A DNA stretch of 14,316 nt, taken from contig JACQUS010000304.1 in assembly GCA_016210125.1 (NCBI GenBank), forward strand, positions 1 through 14,316. Direction: 5' to 3'. A model generated the notes under the pieces. It had not been told where the DNA came from. It searched no databases and saw nothing but the letters and a program-made list of their open reading frames with translations. Made by a program: the position numbers and the translations under genes. The number at the start of each line of letters is the position of its first letter. Positions within the stretch are counted from its first letter, which is position 1. This DNA comes from Chloroflexota bacterium (GTDB taxonomy: Bacteria > Chloroflexota > UBA6077 > FW602-bin22 > JACQUS01). Positions 6,148-13,266 of this stretch are shown piece by piece.

Positions 6148-6354
6148 CTAAACCTCGGCCATATCCGACCAGGCCGACGGCTCGGGGATGGGCTGCTGCT
6201 CGGCCCGCAGCCCGTCGATGTGGAAAGCGATGGCCTCTCTAATGCTGCGCTCGATTTCGTTACGGGTGCGACCGGTGGCCACGCACCCGGGCAGGTCCGG
6301 TACGTAGGCCGAATAGATGTTCGCTGTGCGCTCGTAGACGACGACGTATTTCAC
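6148..6354 (-). CDS. Solitary HicB-like protein
   Basis: A 68-residue protein of the HicB antitoxin-like fold: strand KYVVVYERT (2-10), YSAYVPDLPGCVATG (14-28) with the family's PDLPGC signature, helix EIERSIREAIAFHIDGLR (33-50), then PIPEPS. It lacks the C-terminal DNA-binding domain of full HicB antitoxins. No HicA toxin (small dsRBD-like ORF) adjoins it on either side, so this may be one of the stand-alone HicB-like proteins common in bacteria rather than a working toxin-antitoxin pair. The GTG at 6354 begins the conserved strand and has GGAGG upstream. The frame stays open to 6453, but that part translates the repeated ribosome-site tract. It converges on the Nudix gene. Confidence 0.85.
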   Translation of the reverse strand: MKYVVVYERTANIYSAYVPDLPGCVATGRTRNEIERSIREAIAFHIDGLRAEQQPIPEPSAWSDMAEV

Positions 6355-6355
6355 T

Positions 6356-6394
6356 TGCGCTCCTCCTCTGCGCTCCTCCTCTGCGCTCCTCCTC
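6356..6394 (-). repeat. Three tandem 13-bp units forming the HicB-like gene's ribosome site
   Basis: TGCGCTCCTCCTC occurs three times head to tail (6356-6368, 6369-6381, 6382-6394). On the minus strand each unit reads GAGGAGGAGCGCA, a strong Shine-Dalgarno core. The copy nearest the gene puts GGAGG about seven to eight bases before the GTG. The other copies would be too far away to act directly. Confidence 0.85.
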
Positions 6395-6485
6395 TTTGAG
6401 GCCCGCCTCGTTGAGCCCGGCGGCAGGATGCGCTTACTCTCGGCTGCGAACACACCGCCGGGCGACTACCCCACCCCACTCAAAT

Positions 6486-6524
6486 GAGGAATCCGAAGGG
6501 GGCTTCGCCCCCGTCGGATTCCTC
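6486..6524. repeat. 39-nt hairpin in the hicB-dedA spacer
   Basis: The outer arms GAGGAATCCGA (6486-6496) and TCGGATTCCTC (6514-6524) are perfect complements. After one mismatch, a GGGGGC/GCCCCC inner stem closes on a TTC loop. It looks like an intrinsic terminator but lies between divergent genes, so it ends neither. It shares GCTTCGCCC with the hairpin at 3078-3141. Most likely a dispersed repeat or a leader structure. Confidence 0.6.
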
Positions 6525-6624
6525 GTGTCATGGCGCGGTCGTCGTCCCGGAGACGCAATGACAAACCCCGACGAGCGTGACGGAGGCGTCCCGCACGTGC
6601 CGAGCACGCCGCGCGATCGACGCC

Positions 6625-6653
6625 TTCGCCGAGCCCCAACGAGCATGTATGAT
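6625..6653 (+). promoter_or_regulatory. Promoter of the dedA-selA-DUF1614 operon
   Basis: TTCGCC (6625-6630), a 17-bp spacer and TATGAT (6648-6653, five of six to TATAAT), about 48 bp before the TTG start of the first gene. It is one of the better sigma-70-like pairs in the window; the -35 is weak. Confidence 0.5.
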
Positions 6654-6700
6654 ACAAGCGCACGGCAGACGCAGCCGAGAGGACGCCCGAGAGGACGCTG

Positions 6701-7333
6701 TTGAGCCTCCTACGTGACCTCGTCCAGTGGGTGCTGGCCTGGGCGCAGACGCCCTGGAGCGACCTGGCGCTCGTTGTGCTGGCCGTCGCCGAGTCGTCCT
6801 TCTTTCCGGTGCCGCCGGATGCGCTGCTCATCACGCTGGCGCTGGCGCGACCGCAGCACGCCTTTTGGCTGGCGGCACTGTGCACCGTCGCTTCGGTCCT
6901 CGGCGGCCTACTCGGCTACCTCATCGGCCGGGTCGGCGGGCGCCCGGTCGCTATCCGCCTCTTCGGCCAGGCCCGCGTCGCCATGGCCGAGGCCCTATAC
7001 AAGCGTTACGATACGTGGGCCGTCTTCATCGCCGGCTTCACGCCGATTCCCTACAAGGTCTTCACCATCGCCGCCGGCGTCTGCGCGCTCGACGTGCGCC
7101 GCTTCGCGCTGGCATCGCTGCTGGGCCGCGGCGGCCGCTTCTTCCTCGTCGCCGCGGTCGTCTTCGTCTTCGGCGACCCCATCCGCGACTTCCTGGAGAG
7201 GTATCTGGAGCTGGCCGCGGCCATCCTCGGCGCGCTGATCGTCGCCGGCTTCGCCGCGCTGCACCTGCTGCAGCGCAGGCAGCGCCGGGCGCCGGCCTCG
7301 CCAGCCCTCGGCGACCGCGGCCACCGGGGTTGA
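6701..7333 (+). CDS. DedA/VTT-family membrane protein, YqaA-like
   Basis: A 210-residue integral membrane protein of the DedA (SNARE-associated/VTT) superfamily; characterised relatives act in lipid scrambling, undecaprenyl-phosphate recycling or membrane homeostasis. The family core is clear: AESSFFPVPPDALLI (30-44, re-entrant loop), a GG..GYLIGR helix (69-77), AGFTPIPYKVFTIAAG (111-126, the second re-entrant loop) and a C-terminal TM (about 171-190) with a basic tail. The ESSFFPxPPD and FTPIPYKVFTIAAG wording is the YqaA branch. The start is TTG at 6701, with AGAGGA about six bases upstream. It is the first gene of a probable operon, five bases ahead of selA. The link to selenocysteine synthesis is not obvious. 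Confidence 0.9.
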   Translation: MSLLRDLVQWVLAWAQTPWSDLALVVLAVAESSFFPVPPDALLITLALARPQHAFWLAALCTVASVLGGLLGYLIGRVGGRPVAIRLFGQARVAMAEALYKRYDTWAVFIAGFTPIPYKVFTIAAGVCALDVRRFALASLLGRGGRFFLVAAVVFVFGDPIRDFLERYLELAAAILGALIVAGFAALHLLQRRQRRAPASPALGDRGHRG

Positions 7334-7338
7334 GCTCA

Positions 7339-8721
7339 ATGCAGTCCGCCTACCGCCAGCTCCCGAGCGTCGACCGCCTGCTCCAGACCCCCCACCTGCG
7401 TGCCCTGGCCGACGGCCCGGCGCACGACACGCTGGCCGACCTGGCGCGCGAGGCCCTCGACGCCGCGCGCCAGGCCATCGGCCGCGGCGAGCCACCGCCG
7501 ACCTTCGACGCCCTCGCTGCCGCCGTCGAGGCGCGCGCGCTGCGTCTCTGGCGGCCGACGCTGGCCGAGGTCATCAACGCCACCGGTGTCATCATCCACA
7601 CCAACCTCGGCCGCGCGCTGCTCTCGGACGCGGCTATCGCCGCGGCTAGCGCCGCCGCGGCCAGCTACTCGGACCTGGAGCTCGATCTCGCCTCGGGCGA
7701 GCGCGGCTCACGCCACGTACACCTTGAGGAGCTGCTGGTGCGCCTCACGGCCGCCGAGGCCGGTCTGGCGGTCAACAACAACGCCTCGGCCATGCTGCTG
7801 GCGCTCACCGCGCTGGCCCACGGGCGCGAGGTCATCGTCTCGCGCGGGCAGGCGGTCGAGATCGGCGGCGGCTTCCGCATCCCCGACGTGCTGCGCCAGA
7901 GCGGGGCCACGCTGGTCGAGGTGGGCACGACCAACCGCACCTATCTGCACGATTACGAGGAGGCCATCACGCCGAACACGGCGGCCCTGCTGCGCGTACA
8001 CTCGTCGAACTTTCGCGTCGTCGGCTTCGTGCACGAGGTCAGCATGGCCGACCTCGCGACGCTGGGCCGCGAGCGCGGCGTCGCGGTCGTTGACGACCTC
8101 GGCAGCGGCGCGCTGCTCGACACGGCGGCCTATGGCCTGGTGCACGAGCCCATGCCGCAGGAGAGCGTCGCCGCCGGGGCCGGGCTGGTCTGCTTCAGCG
8201 GCGACAAGCTGCTCGGCGGGCCGCAGGCCGGGATCGTCGTCGGCCAGCGCGTGCTCGTCGAGCGACTGAAGCGCCACCCGCTGGCCCGCGCCGTGCGCCT
8301 CGACAAGATGACCATCGCCGCGCTGCGGGCCACGCTGCTGCACTACCTGCGCGGCGAGGCGACGGCGCACGTCCCCGTCTGGCAGATGATGGCCGCCACG
8401 GCCGACGCGCTACGCCGCCGCGCCCGCCGCTGGGCGCGGTCGGTGTCCGCCGGTGGCTGGCCGGCGCAAGTGGTCGCCGGGCGCTCGGCCGTCGGCGGCG
8501 GCTCGCTGCCTGGCGAAACGCTGCCGACTTGGCTGCTCGCGCTGCCGGCGTCGGAGCGCCTGCGGCCGAGCGCCGTCGCCGCGCGCCTGCGCGCCGGCAG
8601 CCCGGCGGTCGTCGCGCGCATCGAGCACGACGCGCTGCTGTTCGATCCGCGCACCGTGCTCCCGCGGCAGGACCCCGCGCTGCTGGCTCGCCTAGGCGAG
8701 GCGCTCGACGGCGCGGCGTGA
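7339..8721 (+). CDS. selA: L-seryl-tRNA(Sec) selenium transferase
   Basis: A PLP enzyme converting Ser-tRNA(Sec) to Sec-tRNA(Sec) with selenophosphate; 460 residues, normal for the bacterial decameric SelA. Signatures: LPSVDRLL at the N-terminus (8-15), INATGVIIHTNLGRALL (79-95), NNNASA (146-151), EIGGGFRIPD (174-183), EVGTTNRT (194-201), DLGSG (253-257) and SGDKLLGGPQAG (287-298), where K290 should be the PLP-binding Lys. The DKMT and LRATLLHYL segments follow as in true SelA. The ATG at 7339 lies five bases after the dedA-like stop with only a weak GGGG ribosome site, so translation is probably coupled. No selB, selD or tRNA-Sec lies in the window; they must be elsewhere if the pathway works. 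Confidence 0.96.
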   Translation: MQSAYRQLPSVDRLLQTPHLRALADGPAHDTLADLAREALDAARQAIGRGEPPPTFDALAAAVEARALRLWRPTLAEVINATGVIIHTNLGRALLSDAAIAAASAAAASYSDLELDLASGERGSRHVHLEELLVRLTAAEAGLAVNNNASAMLLALTALAHGREVIVSRGQAVEIGGGFRIPDVLRQSGATLVEVGTTNRTYLHDYEEAITPNTAALLRVHSSNFRVVGFVHEVSMADLATLGRERGVAVVDDLGSGALLDTAAYGLVHEPMPQESVAAGAGLVCFSGDKLLGGPQAGIVVGQRVLVERLKRHPLARAVRLDKMTIAALRATLLHYLRGEATAHVPVWQMMAATADALRRRARRWARSVSAGGWPAQVVAGRSAVGGGSLPGETLPTWLLALPASERLRPSAVAARLRAGSPAVVARIEHDALLFDPRTVLPRQDPALLARLGEALDGAA

Positions 8722-9368
8722 TCGGCTGCCTGCTGCGCTACCTGCTCTACGTCTTCGTCCTGCCCTTCCTCTTCGCGCTGGTCTTCTTCAACCTGGCGAC
8801 GCTCTCGTTCCATCGCCTGGGGCTGAGCGCCGAGGCTGCCGTGGCGCTCTTCTTCGCCGCGCTCCTCGGCAGCCTGCTCAACATCCCGGTCTACCGCCAG
8901 CGCGTCGTCGTCGCCCCGGCTCGCCGCCTCGTGTGGGCCTGGCTCTACGTCTACTATCGGCCGCCCGTCGTTGCCGACACGATCATCGCCGTGAACGTCG
9001 GCGGGGCGCTCGTGCCCGTGCTCGTCTCGCTCTACTTGCTAGCGCGCGTGCCGCCGCTGCCCACGCTGGCGGCCTTCGGCGTCGTCACCGCGGCGACGCA
9101 CCTGCTGGCGCGGCCCGTCCCAGGGCAGGGGATCCTCCTGCCGGCGCTGGCGCCACCGCTGGTGTCCGCGCTGGCCGCCCTAGCCCTCGTCGGGCCCGGC
9201 TCCGGCGCCGTCGCCTACATCGCCGGGACGCTGGGCACCCTGGCGGGAGCCGACCTACTGAACCTTCGCCACCTGCACCGCCTCGGCGGGACCCTGGTCA
9301 GCATCGGCGGCGCCGGCGTGTTCGACGGCGTCTTTCTGGTGGGCGTGGTCGCCGCCCTCCTCGCCTGA
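8718..9368 (+). CDS. DUF1614-family integral membrane protein
   Basis: A 216-residue, very hydrophobic protein with about six to seven TM segments. It matches the DUF1614 pattern as I recall it: LLGSLLNIPVY (49-59), DTIIAVNVGGALVPV (87-101), VTAATHLLARPVPGQGI (123-139), YIAGTLGTLAGADLLNL (167-183) and SIGGAGVFDGVFLVG (195-209). The conserved Asp, Asn and Gly residues inside membrane segments suggest a transport or enzymatic role, but the family is uncharacterised. The GTG start overlaps the selA stop (GTGA, 8718-8721), strong evidence for cotranslation. The frame is open further upstream, inside selA, but that part is a shadow. Confidence 0.85.
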   Translation: MIGCLLRYLLYVFVLPFLFALVFFNLATLSFHRLGLSAEAAVALFFAALLGSLLNIPVYRQRVVVAPARRLVWAWLYVYYRPPVVADTIIAVNVGGALVPVLVSLYLLARVPPLPTLAAFGVVTAATHLLARPVPGQGILLPALAPPLVSALAALALVGPGSGAVAYIAGTLGTLAGADLLNLRHLHRLGGTLVSIGGAGVFDGVFLVGVVAALLA

Positions 9369-9414
9369 GGACGGCCTCGCCCGTTCATCACCCGGGCCAG
9401 GCGCCAAGCGTCAC

Positions 9415-9442
9415 TCCTCCTCGCCGCATGCGGAGAGGAGGA
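9415..9442. terminator. 28-bp palindrome between convergent genes, third repeat copy
   Basis: The arms 9415-9428 and 9429-9442 pair at 13 of 14 positions (G9423/A9434 mismatch) around the GCATGC centre seen at 2895-2922. It lies between the stops of DUF1614 (9368) and the debranching enzyme (9471), so it could end transcription from both sides. A G-run, not T, follows on the plus strand. It may simply be the repeat element. Confidence 0.5.
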
Positions 9443-9470
9443 CGGGGGGGAGGCACGACTTCGCCTAGCG

Positions 9471-11450
9471 TCACACATCCAGCCAGAGGCGCAGGAGCGC
9501 GGCGACGCTCCAGGCCTGGGCGATGGCCCCGCCCGCCTCGTGCGGCGGGTCGCCGCAGAACAGCTCGCTCACCGAGCCCAGCCCGCCCTCGCCTAGATGG
9601 CCAGCCAGCCGCGCCAGAAGCGGCCGCGCCAGCCAGCCCGAGCCGTAGACGCGGCGCGCCGCCACGGCGTACGGCTCAAGCAGCCAGGGCCAGACCGTCC
9701 CCTGGTGGTAGGCGCCGTCGCGCGTCGGGACGTCGCCGCCGTAGCGCCCGCGGTAGGCCGGGTGCTCCGGCGTCAGCGTGCGCAGGCCGTAGGGCGTCAG
9801 CAGCGCGCGCTCCACGGCGGCAAGCATAGCCGCGGCGCGCTCGCCGTCGAGCAGCGGGTGGGTGAGCGAGAGCGCCAGGAGCTGATTCGGCCGCAGGCTG
9901 GCGTCGTCGCCGCTCTCGCCGTCGACGACGTCGAAGCAGTAGCCGCCGTGGGCGTACCAGAAGCGCTCGGCGAAGGCCAGGCGGCAGCGCTCCGCGACCT
10001 CGGAGAGGTCGGCGCAGGCTTGGCCGCGCGCCAGCCGCCAGCCGACGACCAGGCGCAGCGCGTTGTACCACAGCGCCTGCAGCTCGACCGGCTTGCCGCG
10101 GCGGGGCGTCACCACCCACTCACCGACGCGGGCGTCCATCCAGGTCAGCGCGAGGCCGGGCGCGCCGGCCGCGAGCAGCCCATCGGCCGCTACTCCGATT
10201 CCGTGGCCGGGGCCACGACGATACCAGGCGACGATGTCGCTCAGCGTCGGCAGCAGCGAATCAACCAGCGCCGTGTCGCCCGTGGTGCGCTCATACTGTG
10301 CCAGCGCCTCCGCGAGCCAGAGGGCGCTATCGGCCGCCGTGTAGACCGGCGCGCCGTCGTCAGCGACGTAGTTGGGCAGCAGCCCGCGCTCCATACGCCG
10401 CGCGTAGCCCAGCAGCATTTCGCGCGCCTCGTTCCAGCGGCCGGTCGTCAGGCAGAGGCCCGGCAGGGCAATGAGCGTGTCGCGCCCCCACGAACCGAAC
10501 CAGGGGTAGCCGGCGATGATGCCGTTGGCGCGCCGGTCGGGCTCGCCGACGAGGAACTGGTCGGCGGCCAGCGTCAGGCGCCGCACGACGGCGCCCGCTC
10601 CCGCGCCGAGCCGCTCGACAAGCGCCACCTGGCGCTGCCAGGCGCGCGCCAGCGCAGCGTCCGGCTCGTGGTCGGGCGCCGTCGGCCCGGCGCTGGCCAC
10701 CAGCGTCACGCTCTGCCCCGGCGCGAGGGTGACTACGAAGCGCCCCGGTGTATAGAGGTCCTCCTCGGCGTCGAGCCCCCGCGCGCGCTCGACGCGGTGT
10801 AGGAAGCGCCAATACCAGAAGCACTCCTCGACGAAGCGCCCGCCGGCCAGCCGCAGGGCCAGCGGCGTGCCCGTGGGGAGCATGCGCACGACGCAGCGGT
10901 CTCCATCGACCTTCAGCGCCGCGTGCCACTGCGCGTCGCCGCGGGTGTGGTGGTGGTGGTCGCGGTGGGCGACGAAGACCTGCAGTGTCAGCTCGACAGG
11001 GCGGTCGCCTTCGCCGAGGCGGTAGCGCACGTAGGTGACGTTCGCGCCGTGCTCCATCCAGACGAGCTTCTCCAGCTCGCAGCCCGCCCACCGGTAACGC
11101 CAGCGCGGCAGCGCACCGACCAGATCGAAGGCCGCGAGCCAGCGGTGGCCATCCGGCGCGATGGTGCCGTCGTGGAACTCGGCCGCCGCCAGGCTCACGC
11201 GCGCATCGCCCACCGCCAGGTCCTCGTGGACACGCGCCAGGAGCAGCGTCCGCCGCGCCGGCGGCAGCGCGGCGACGAGCAGACCGTGGTAGCGGCGGGT
11301 GTCTAGGCCAAGCACGGTGCCGGACGCGTAGCCGCCGAGGCCGTTGGTGACCAGCCACTCGTGCTGCACGGCAAGCGCGAGATCGCGCAGCGCGCCCTCA
11401 GCCAGGCGCACTGGCTGCGCCGTGGCGAGCGCAGGCGGGGCCTCGGTCAT
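9471..11450 (-). CDS. Glycogen debranching enzyme (amylo-alpha-1,6-glucosidase, GDE type)
   Basis: A cytosolic glucosidase of 659 residues, the usual size for the bacterial/archaeal GDE family that trims alpha-1,6 branch stubs of glycogen or maltodextrin. The N-terminal GDE domain shows EWLVTNGLGGYASGT (31-45) followed by LDTRRYHGLLVA. The C-terminal (alpha/alpha)6-barrel contains YPWFGSWGRDTLIALPG (315-331; D324 is the likely catalytic acid), ALWYNALR, then YHQGTVWPW (581-589) and SELF (E629, probable second acid). The ATG at 11450 has GGTGG five bases upstream; the GTG at 11459 is the other choice. No glycogen synthesis or phosphorylase genes adjoin it. It converges on the selA operon. Confidence 0.92.
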   Translation of the reverse strand: MTEAPPALATAQPVRLAEGALRDLALAVQHEWLVTNGLGGYASGTVLGLDTRRYHGLLVAALPPARRTLLLARVHEDLAVGDARVSLAAAEFHDGTIAPDGHRWLAAFDLVGALPRWRYRWAGCELEKLVWMEHGANVTYVRYRLGEGDRPVELTLQVFVAHRDHHHHTRGDAQWHAALKVDGDRCVVRMLPTGTPLALRLAGGRFVEECFWYWRFLHRVERARGLDAEEDLYTPGRFVVTLAPGQSVTLVASAGPTAPDHEPDAALARAWQRQVALVERLGAGAGAVVRRLTLAADQFLVGEPDRRANGIIAGYPWFGSWGRDTLIALPGLCLTTGRWNEAREMLLGYARRMERGLLPNYVADDGAPVYTAADSALWLAEALAQYERTTGDTALVDSLLPTLSDIVAWYRRGPGHGIGVAADGLLAAGAPGLALTWMDARVGEWVVTPRRGKPVELQALWYNALRLVVGWRLARGQACADLSEVAERCRLAFAERFWYAHGGYCFDVVDGESGDDASLRPNQLLALSLTHPLLDGERAAAMLAAVERALLTPYGLRTLTPEHPAYRGRYGGDVPTRDGAYHQGTVWPWLLEPYAVAARRVYGSGWLARPLLARLAGHLGEGGLGSVSELFCGDPPHEAGGAIAQAWSVAALLRLWLDV

Positions 11451-11545
11451 CGTGGCCACCGGAGTGCGGCCCGGTGGCGTCTCGCTGCACCCGCTGGGCC
11501 CATATACTGCCGTACCTCGAACAGACCGCGCCGCATGTCGCGCCT

Positions 11546-11551
11546 ATTGTA
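11546..11551 (-). promoter_or_regulatory. Possible -10 box for the debranching enzyme gene
   Basis: The minus strand reads TACAAT, five of six to consensus, about 95 bp before the ATG. A second box (TATATG) lies nearer, around 11500. No convincing -35 for either. Confidence 0.3.
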
Positions 11552-11692
11552 CAGGGTCGGGTGCCCGCGCGCCCTACCGCGATGGTCGGCCAGCAACGTT
11601 GCCGCGATCGTTGCCGATGGTTGCGCATCGGTAAACGGCGCTGGGACGAACCTGTCTTGTCGCGATCGACGTGCCCCCTTCCCGGACCGTGC
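11552..11692. other. Spacer between the debranching gene and tRNA-Gly
   Basis: No gene is seen. It holds three GTTGC words (11598, 11610 and 11620) and a small stem-loop CCGATG/CATCGG (11614-11619/11626-11631). This may be part of the promoter regions of the divergent genes; nothing more can be supported. Confidence 0.3.
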
Positions 11693-11698
11693 TATACT
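11693..11698 (+). promoter_or_regulatory. -10 box of tRNA-Gly
   Basis: TATACT in the context GTGCTATACTAG ends ten bases before the mature tRNA 5' end, the expected distance for a short leader. The same GCTATACT core occurs in both arms of the divergent promoter at 1437-1486. The -35 region has no strong match. Confidence 0.6.
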
Positions 11699-11708
11699 AG
11701 CCCTGTAA

Positions 11709-11780
11709 GCGGAAGTGGCTCAGGGGTAGAGCGTCTCCTTGCCAAGGAGAAGGTCGCGGGTTCAAATCCCGTCTTCCGCT
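11709..11780 (+). tRNA. tRNA-Gly (anticodon GCC)
   Basis: A full cloverleaf can be drawn. Acceptor stem GCGGAAG (11709-11715) pairs with CTTCCGC (11773-11779), with U73 at 11780 as usual for Gly. D-stem GCTC/GAGC (11718-11721/11729-11732). Anticodon stem TCTCC/GGAGA with loop TTGCCAA, anticodon GCC at 11741-11743. T-stem GCGGG/CCCGT with loop TTCAAAT. The CCA end is not encoded (CCC follows), so it is added by nucleotidyltransferase. It reads GGC and GGT codons, the main Gly codons in this GC-rich genome. Confidence 0.97.
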
Positions 11781-11782
11781 CC

Positions 11783-11808
11783 CACGGCTCGTAGCGGAGA
11801 GCGCCGTG
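11783..11808 (+). terminator. Weak terminator-like stem after tRNA-Gly
   Basis: CACGGC (11783-11788) and GCCGTG (11803-11808) form a 6-bp stem, with a possible inner TC/GA extension, followed by TTCTGCT. It is short with a poor T-run, so read-through into tig is plausible. Confidence 0.3.
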
Positions 11809-11814
11809 TTCTGC

Positions 11815-11838
11815 TAGGCTCTCTATTAGGCTCTCTAT
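11815..11838 (+). repeat. Two tandem copies of a 12-bp unit in the tig leader
   Basis: TAGGCTCTCTAT occurs at 11815-11826 and again at 11827-11838. Its GCTCTC part is complementary to GAGAGC at 11797-11802 in the stem-loop after the tRNA, so alternative pairings are possible. Confidence 0.7.
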
Positions 11839-11925
11839 GACGAGGCGAACCGCGATAGGCCGCTGCGGCGCCGGTACAGCGGGCTGCCGGGCGGCCGACC
11901 ACTCCTCGACAGAGGCAAACCCGTT

Positions 11926-13266
11926 GTGAAGATCGCGAGCGAGACGACGCCGAATAGCCGTGTCGTGCTGAACATCGAGGTAGACCAAGACACCGTCGAT
12001 CGCGGGCTCCATCGCGCCTACCAGCGATTTGCCAACCGCCTGCGCATCCCCGGCTTCCGCCCAGGCAAGGCCCCGCGCGCCGTCGTCGAGCGCCACGTCG
12101 GCCGCGCGGCGCTCATGCAGGAGGCCGTCGACCTGCTGCTGCCCGACGTCTTCCGCCGCGCCGTCGAAGAGACGGGCATCAAGCCCGTGGCGCAGCCGCA
12201 CTTCGATCTCGTCCAGCTCGAGCCGCTGACGTTGAAGGCGACCGTCGACGTGGAGCCGACGGTCGCGCTGGGCGACTATCGCTCCGTGCGCGTCGAGCGG
12301 CCGACCGTCGAGGTGAGCGAGGCCGATGTCGACGCGGCTGTCGCGGACCTGCGCCAGAAGCACGCCACCTACGCGCCCGTCGAGCGCCCCGTCGAAGTCG
12401 GCGACGTGGCCATGATCGACGCGCGTCTCGCTGCCGGGGAGCGCTCGCTGTTCGATCGCCGCGACGTCGAGTACCGCGTCGACCCCGCGGTGGAGCAGCC
12501 GCTGCCCGGCTTCGCCGTGCAGCTCGTCGGCATGAGCGCGGGCGCGTCGCGCGAGTTCGACCTCGACGTCCCGGCGGACGACGAGCGGAGCGACCTCGCC
12601 GGGCAGACCGTCCGCTGTGCCGTGACGGTGCGCGAGGTCAAGGAAGTCCAGCTCCCGCCGCTCGAAGACGGTCTGGCAGCGCTGCACGGGGACGGCGAGC
12701 TCACGACGCTGGCCGAGCTGCGGGACCACCTCGCGCAGAGCATCCGCGCGCAGCGCGAGCGCGAGGCGGCCGAGCAATACGAGGAGACGGCCGTCGCCCG
12801 CGCAGTCGAGCAGGCACGCGTCGAGGTACCGGAAAGCCTGGTGGAGAGGGACGTCGACCGCATGCTGGAGCGCTTGGCGGCGCGCTTTAGCGGCCAGCCG
12901 CTGGCTCGCCAGCAGTTCGCGCAGACGCTCCAGCAGCGCGGCGAGGAGTTGCGCGCGCAGCTTCGCCCCGATGCCGAGCGCACGCTCACGACCGAGCTGG
13001 TGCTGGATAGCGTGGCCACCGCCGAAGGCCTTGAGGTCACGGCGGACGAGATCGCCGCCGAGATCGAGCGCATGGCGCAGAGTGCCGACGAGCAGGGCGA
13101 CCAGATTCGCGAGGTGGCCAGCCGGCCAAGCGCCCAGGAGAGCATCGGCCGGGCGCTCCGGCGGCGCAAGGCACGCCAGCGGCTGGTCGAGATCGCCGGC
13201 GGCGCGCCAGCCCTGGCCGCCACGATGCTCGTGGCGGCCGAAGCTACAGGAGAGGGCCGTGAGTGA
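11926..13266 (+). CDS. tig: Trigger factor, ribosome-associated chaperone
   Basis: A 446-residue chaperone that binds nascent chains at the ribosome exit tunnel. The N-terminal domain carries the ribosome-docking loop GFRPGKAPR (43-51), then AVVERHVG and the EETGIKPVAQP segment. The central part (about 145-240, from VEVGDVAMID) corresponds to the FKBP-like PPIase domain, but its Gly-rich core is shortened and rewritten (DARLAAGERSLFDRRDVEYRV), so isomerase activity is doubtful. The C-terminal helical arms run from about 255 to the end. The start is GTG at 11926 with AGAGG about 11 bases upstream. It leads the tig-clpP-clpX block. A 548-codon open frame on the opposite strand is a shadow of its GC-rich codons. 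Confidence 0.94.
   Translation: MKIASETTPNSRVVLNIEVDQDTVDRGLHRAYQRFANRLRIPGFRPGKAPRAVVERHVGRAALMQEAVDLLLPDVFRRAVEETGIKPVAQPHFDLVQLEPLTLKATVDVEPTVALGDYRSVRVERPTVEVSEADVDAAVADLRQKHATYAPVERPVEVGDVAMIDARLAAGERSLFDRRDVEYRVDPAVEQPLPGFAVQLVGMSAGASREFDLDVPADDERSDLAGQTVRCAVTVREVKEVQLPPLEDGLAALHGDGELTTLAELRDHLAQSIRAQREREAAEQYEETAVARAVEQARVEVPESLVERDVDRMLERLAARFSGQPLARQQFAQTLQQRGEELRAQLRPDAERTLTTELVLDSVATAEGLEVTADEIAAEIERMAQSADEQGDQIREVASRPSAQESIGRALRRRKARQRLVEIAGGAPALAATMLVAAEATGEGRE

Noticed and set aside
11592..11631. Three GTTGC words and a GCAACGTTGC palindrome, considered as DnaA-like or iteron sites.
   Set aside because: Spacings are uneven (12 and 10 bp), no DnaA box consensus (TTATCCACA) and no replication gene nearby.
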